From positions 10,970,221 to 11,034,220 of the forward strand of contig OZ023181.1 of the NCBI GenBank assembly GCA_963995505.1: a DNA stretch of 64,000 nucleotides. The letters are read 5' to 3'. The stretch comes from Hypericum androsaemum (lineage: Eukaryota; Streptophyta; Magnoliopsida; Malpighiales; Hypericaceae). Position numbers and translations under genes: made by a program. The number at the start of each line of letters is the position of its first letter. Position 1 is the stretch's first letter. Shown here piece by piece: positions 62,120 to 64,000 of the stretch. The notes below the pieces were generated by a model, which saw only the letters and a list, made by a program, of their open reading frames with translations, did no database searches and had not been told where the DNA came from.

Positions 62120-63470
62120 GGCAAGAAAAAGCAAGAAAAAGTAAGATCAGGCAAGAAAATGCAAGTAAAAGGCAAGTTAAAAAAAAGAAAAGGCAAGATA
62201 AGGCAAGAAAAGGCAATAAAGAGGAAGGAAAAGGCAAGAAAAGGCAAGATAAGGAAACTAAAGGCAAGATAAGGCAAAAAAAGTCAATGAAAGACAAGAT
62301 AAGGGAAGAAAAGGTAATAAAAGGAAAGTTAAGGAAAAAAAGGTAAGATAAGGCAAAAAAAGGAAAGAAAAGGGATAAAAAGGCAAGATAAGGGAAAAAA
62401 AGGGAATAAAATGCAAGATAAGGCAAGAAAAGAAAGCAAAAGAGATAAAAAGACAAGATAAGGGAAGAAAAATCAAAGAAAATGAAAGATAAGGTAAGAA
62501 AAGGGAAGGAAAGGGAAGGAAAAGGCAAGATAAGGAAACAAAAGGCAAGATAAGGCAAAAAAAAGTTAAGAAAAAGGCAAGAAAAGGCAAAGAAATGACA
62601 AGAAAAGGCAAGAAAAGTTAATAAAAGGCAAGGTAAGGCAGGAAAAGGCAAGGAAAAGGTAAGAAAAGGCAAGAAAAGGCATGATAAGGCAACAAAAGGC
62701 AAGAAAAGGCATGAAAAGGCAACAAAAGGAAAGAAAAAGCAAGAAAAAGCAAGAAAAGGCAAGAGAAAGGTAAGAAAAGGCAAGAAAAGGCAAGAAAAAT
62801 GAAAGATAAGGAAAGAAAATGCATAGAAAAGGCAAGAAAAGGCAAGAAAAAGCAAGATAAGGCAAGAAAAGGCAAGGAAAAGGAAAGATAAGGAAAGAAA
62901 AGTCATGATAAGGCATCAAAAGGCAAGAAAAGGCAAGAAAGGGGAAGAAAAAGGCAAGAAAAGTCACGAAAGGGGAAGGAAAACGCAAGAATAGGGAAGA
63001 GAATGCTAGGGAAAGGCAAGATAAGGAAAGAAAAGACATGATAATGCAAGAAAAGGAAAGGAAAAGGCAATATAAGGAAAGAAAAGGCATGATAAGGCAA
63101 GAAAAGGAAAGAAAGGGGAAGGAAAAGGCATGATAAGGCAAGAAAAGGAAAGAAAGGGGAAAGAAAAGGCAAGATAAGGCAAGAAAAGGCAAGGAAAAGG
63201 CAATATAAGGAAAGAAAAGGCATGATAAGGCAAGAAAAGGAAAGAAAGGGGAAAGAAAATGCAAGATAAGGCAAGAAAAGAAAAGAAAAAGTAAGATAAG
63301 GCAAGAAAAGTTAAGGAAAAGGCAAGATAAGGAAGGAAAAGGCAAGATAAGGCAAGAAAAGGCAAGGAAAATGTAAGATAAGGCAAGAAAAGGAAAGGTA
63401 AGACAAGACAAGTCAAAAAAAGGCAAGAAAATGTAAGATAAGGAAAGAAAAGGCAAGCTAAGGCAAGAAA
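62120..63470 (+). repeat. Block 7, segment B (second copy)
   Basis: This is the second copy of the 50.30-51.65 kb stretch. It shares the AAAGGGGAAGG and AAAGGGGAAAG runs at about 62,937-63,250 in the same order as in the first copy. Small insertions or losses of single bases shift the offset between 11,811 and 11,821 bp. Confidence 0.75.
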
Positions 63471-64000
63471 TGGCAAGGAAATGACAAGATAAGGCAAGAT
63501 AAGACATGAAACAGAAAGAAAAGACAAGAAAAGGCAAAAAAAGGTAAGAATATGCAAGAAAGGACAAGATAAGGCAAGTAAATGCATGATATGGCAAGAA
63601 AATGCACGATATGGTAAGAAATGGCAAGGAAAAGGTAAGATAAGGAAACAAAAGGCAAAATAAGGTAAGATAAGGTCAGAAAAGGTAAGAAAAGGCAAGA
63701 AAGGGGAAGAAAGGGGATGGAAAAGGCAAGATAAGGCAAGAAAAGGCAAGAAACGACAATATAAGATAAGAAAAAGCAAGATAAGGCAGCAAAAGGCAAG
63801 GAAAAGGCAAGATAAGGAAAGAAAAGACATGATAAAGCAAGAAAAGGCAAGGAAAAGGCAAGATACGAAAAGAAAAGGCAAGAAAAGGCAAGGTAAGGCA
63901 AGAAAAGGCAAGAAGCAAGAAAATTAAGAAAAGGCAAGAAAAACCAAGAAAAAGTAAGATAAGGCAAGAAAAGGCAAATAAAAGGTAAGATAAGGAAAGA

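Larger units (their letters stand above)
1..64000 (+). repeat. 10-bp purine-rich satellite array spanning the whole window
   Basis: The whole window is a head-to-tail array of a monomer with consensus GGCAAGAAAA. Common variants are T at position 8 (GGCAAGATAA), A or T in place of C at position 3 (GGAAAGAAAA, GGTAAGAAAA), G at position 7 (GGCAAGGAAA), T at position 10 (GGCAAGAAAT), and T or A replacing one of the leading G bases. Units of 9 or 11 bp occur through gain or loss of one A. The purine strand is the + strand everywhere and no inverted segment was seen. No open frame in it is a credible gene, and no rRNA, tRNA, transposon, CRISPR array or promoter was found. This organisation is typical of eukaryotic satellite DNA. 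The family name and host are not recognisable from sequence alone. Confidence 0.97.

Noticed and set aside
48144..62700. AATAAA polyadenylation signals
   Set aside because: GGCAATAAAAGG is a monomer variant concentrated in the right block. With no transcript or gene it has no support as a signal.
1..64000. CRISPR array
   Set aside because: There are direct repeats but no constant repeat alternating with unique spacers. Monomers are contiguous and diverge gradually, and no cas gene is present.
1..64000. Telomeric repeat (TTAGG or TTAGGC types)
   Set aside because: TAAGGC is common, but it comes from GATAAGGCAAG and the period is 10 bp. TTAGG appears only as an occasional variant.
1..64000. 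CENP-B box marking a centromere
   Set aside because: No match to the TTCG....A..CGGG pattern was seen, and the array is poor in CG. A centromeric role is neither shown nor excluded.
1..64000. Poly(A) tails or retroelement ends
   Set aside because: A runs are short (mostly 4-5, up to about 9) and part of the monomer ladder. No target-site duplication or element body lies next to them.
1..64000. Triplex or G-quadruplex forming sequence
   Set aside because: The purine strand is interrupted by C or T nearly every monomer and G runs are mostly of two, so the standard rules are not met over useful lengths. Only the four-G clusters in the right block deserve a calculation.
1..64000. A hidden new gene system or operon
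   Set aside because: No stretch of non-satellite sequence long enough to hold a gene was found on either strand, so nothing supports such a claim.

Overview
This window holds no recognisable gene. All 64,000 bases are one uninterrupted tandem array of a purine-rich monomer of about 10 bp, consensus GGCAAGAAAA, with a second common form GGCAAGATAA. The + strand is almost all A and G, with roughly one C per monomer and scattered T. The array keeps one orientation from first base to last, and I found no unique stretch longer than a few tens of bases. This is satellite DNA of a eukaryotic chromosome, as in heterochromatic, pericentromeric or subtelomeric arrays. I cannot name the organism: there is no coding sequence, rRNA, tRNA, telomere motif or transposon to place it. 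A bacterial, phage or organelle source is very unlikely. LAYOUT: the monomer is the same throughout, but shared variant patterns divide the array into blocks. (1) 1 to about 13.75 kb is built from a unit of about 5.8 to 7.2 kb, itself made of paired segments of about 1.5 kb and other internal duplications. (2) About 13.75 to 16.39 kb is a clear tandem duplication of 1,315 bp. (3) About 16.4 to 29.09 kb is a mosaic with recurrences of about 0.9 to 2.6 kb. (4) 29.09 to 31.38 kb changes variant pattern; it has two copies of a 450-bp segment and diverged relatives of the next block. (5) About 31,386 to 44,165 is the most striking part: exactly three head-to-tail copies of a 4,258-bp higher-order repeat, with only four base differences found. 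(6) 44.17 to 46.29 kb is a transition. (7) 46.29 to 64 kb is an older mosaic in which 46.29-50.04 kb recurs at 52.16-55.99 kb and 50.3-51.65 kb recurs at 62.1-63.47 kb. CODING: many long open frames exist, mostly on the minus strand and up to 665 codons, but they follow from the monomer. The pyrimidine strand of GGCAAGAAAA contains no stop in any frame. Because 10 leaves remainder 1 on division by 3, all three minus frames give the same cyclic decapeptide FSCLFLPFLA. Overlapping open frames with equivalent low-complexity products, no conserved start context and no domain argue strongly against translation. MEANING: the layered structure (10-bp monomer, local duplications of 31 to 1,315 bp, units of 4 to 7 kb, one very recent triplication) fits repeated unequal exchange or rolling-circle style amplification. 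Features worth testing are A-tracts spaced near one helical turn, very many AGATAA motifs, extreme strand asymmetry, and the near-identical triplication, which may be real or an assembly effect.
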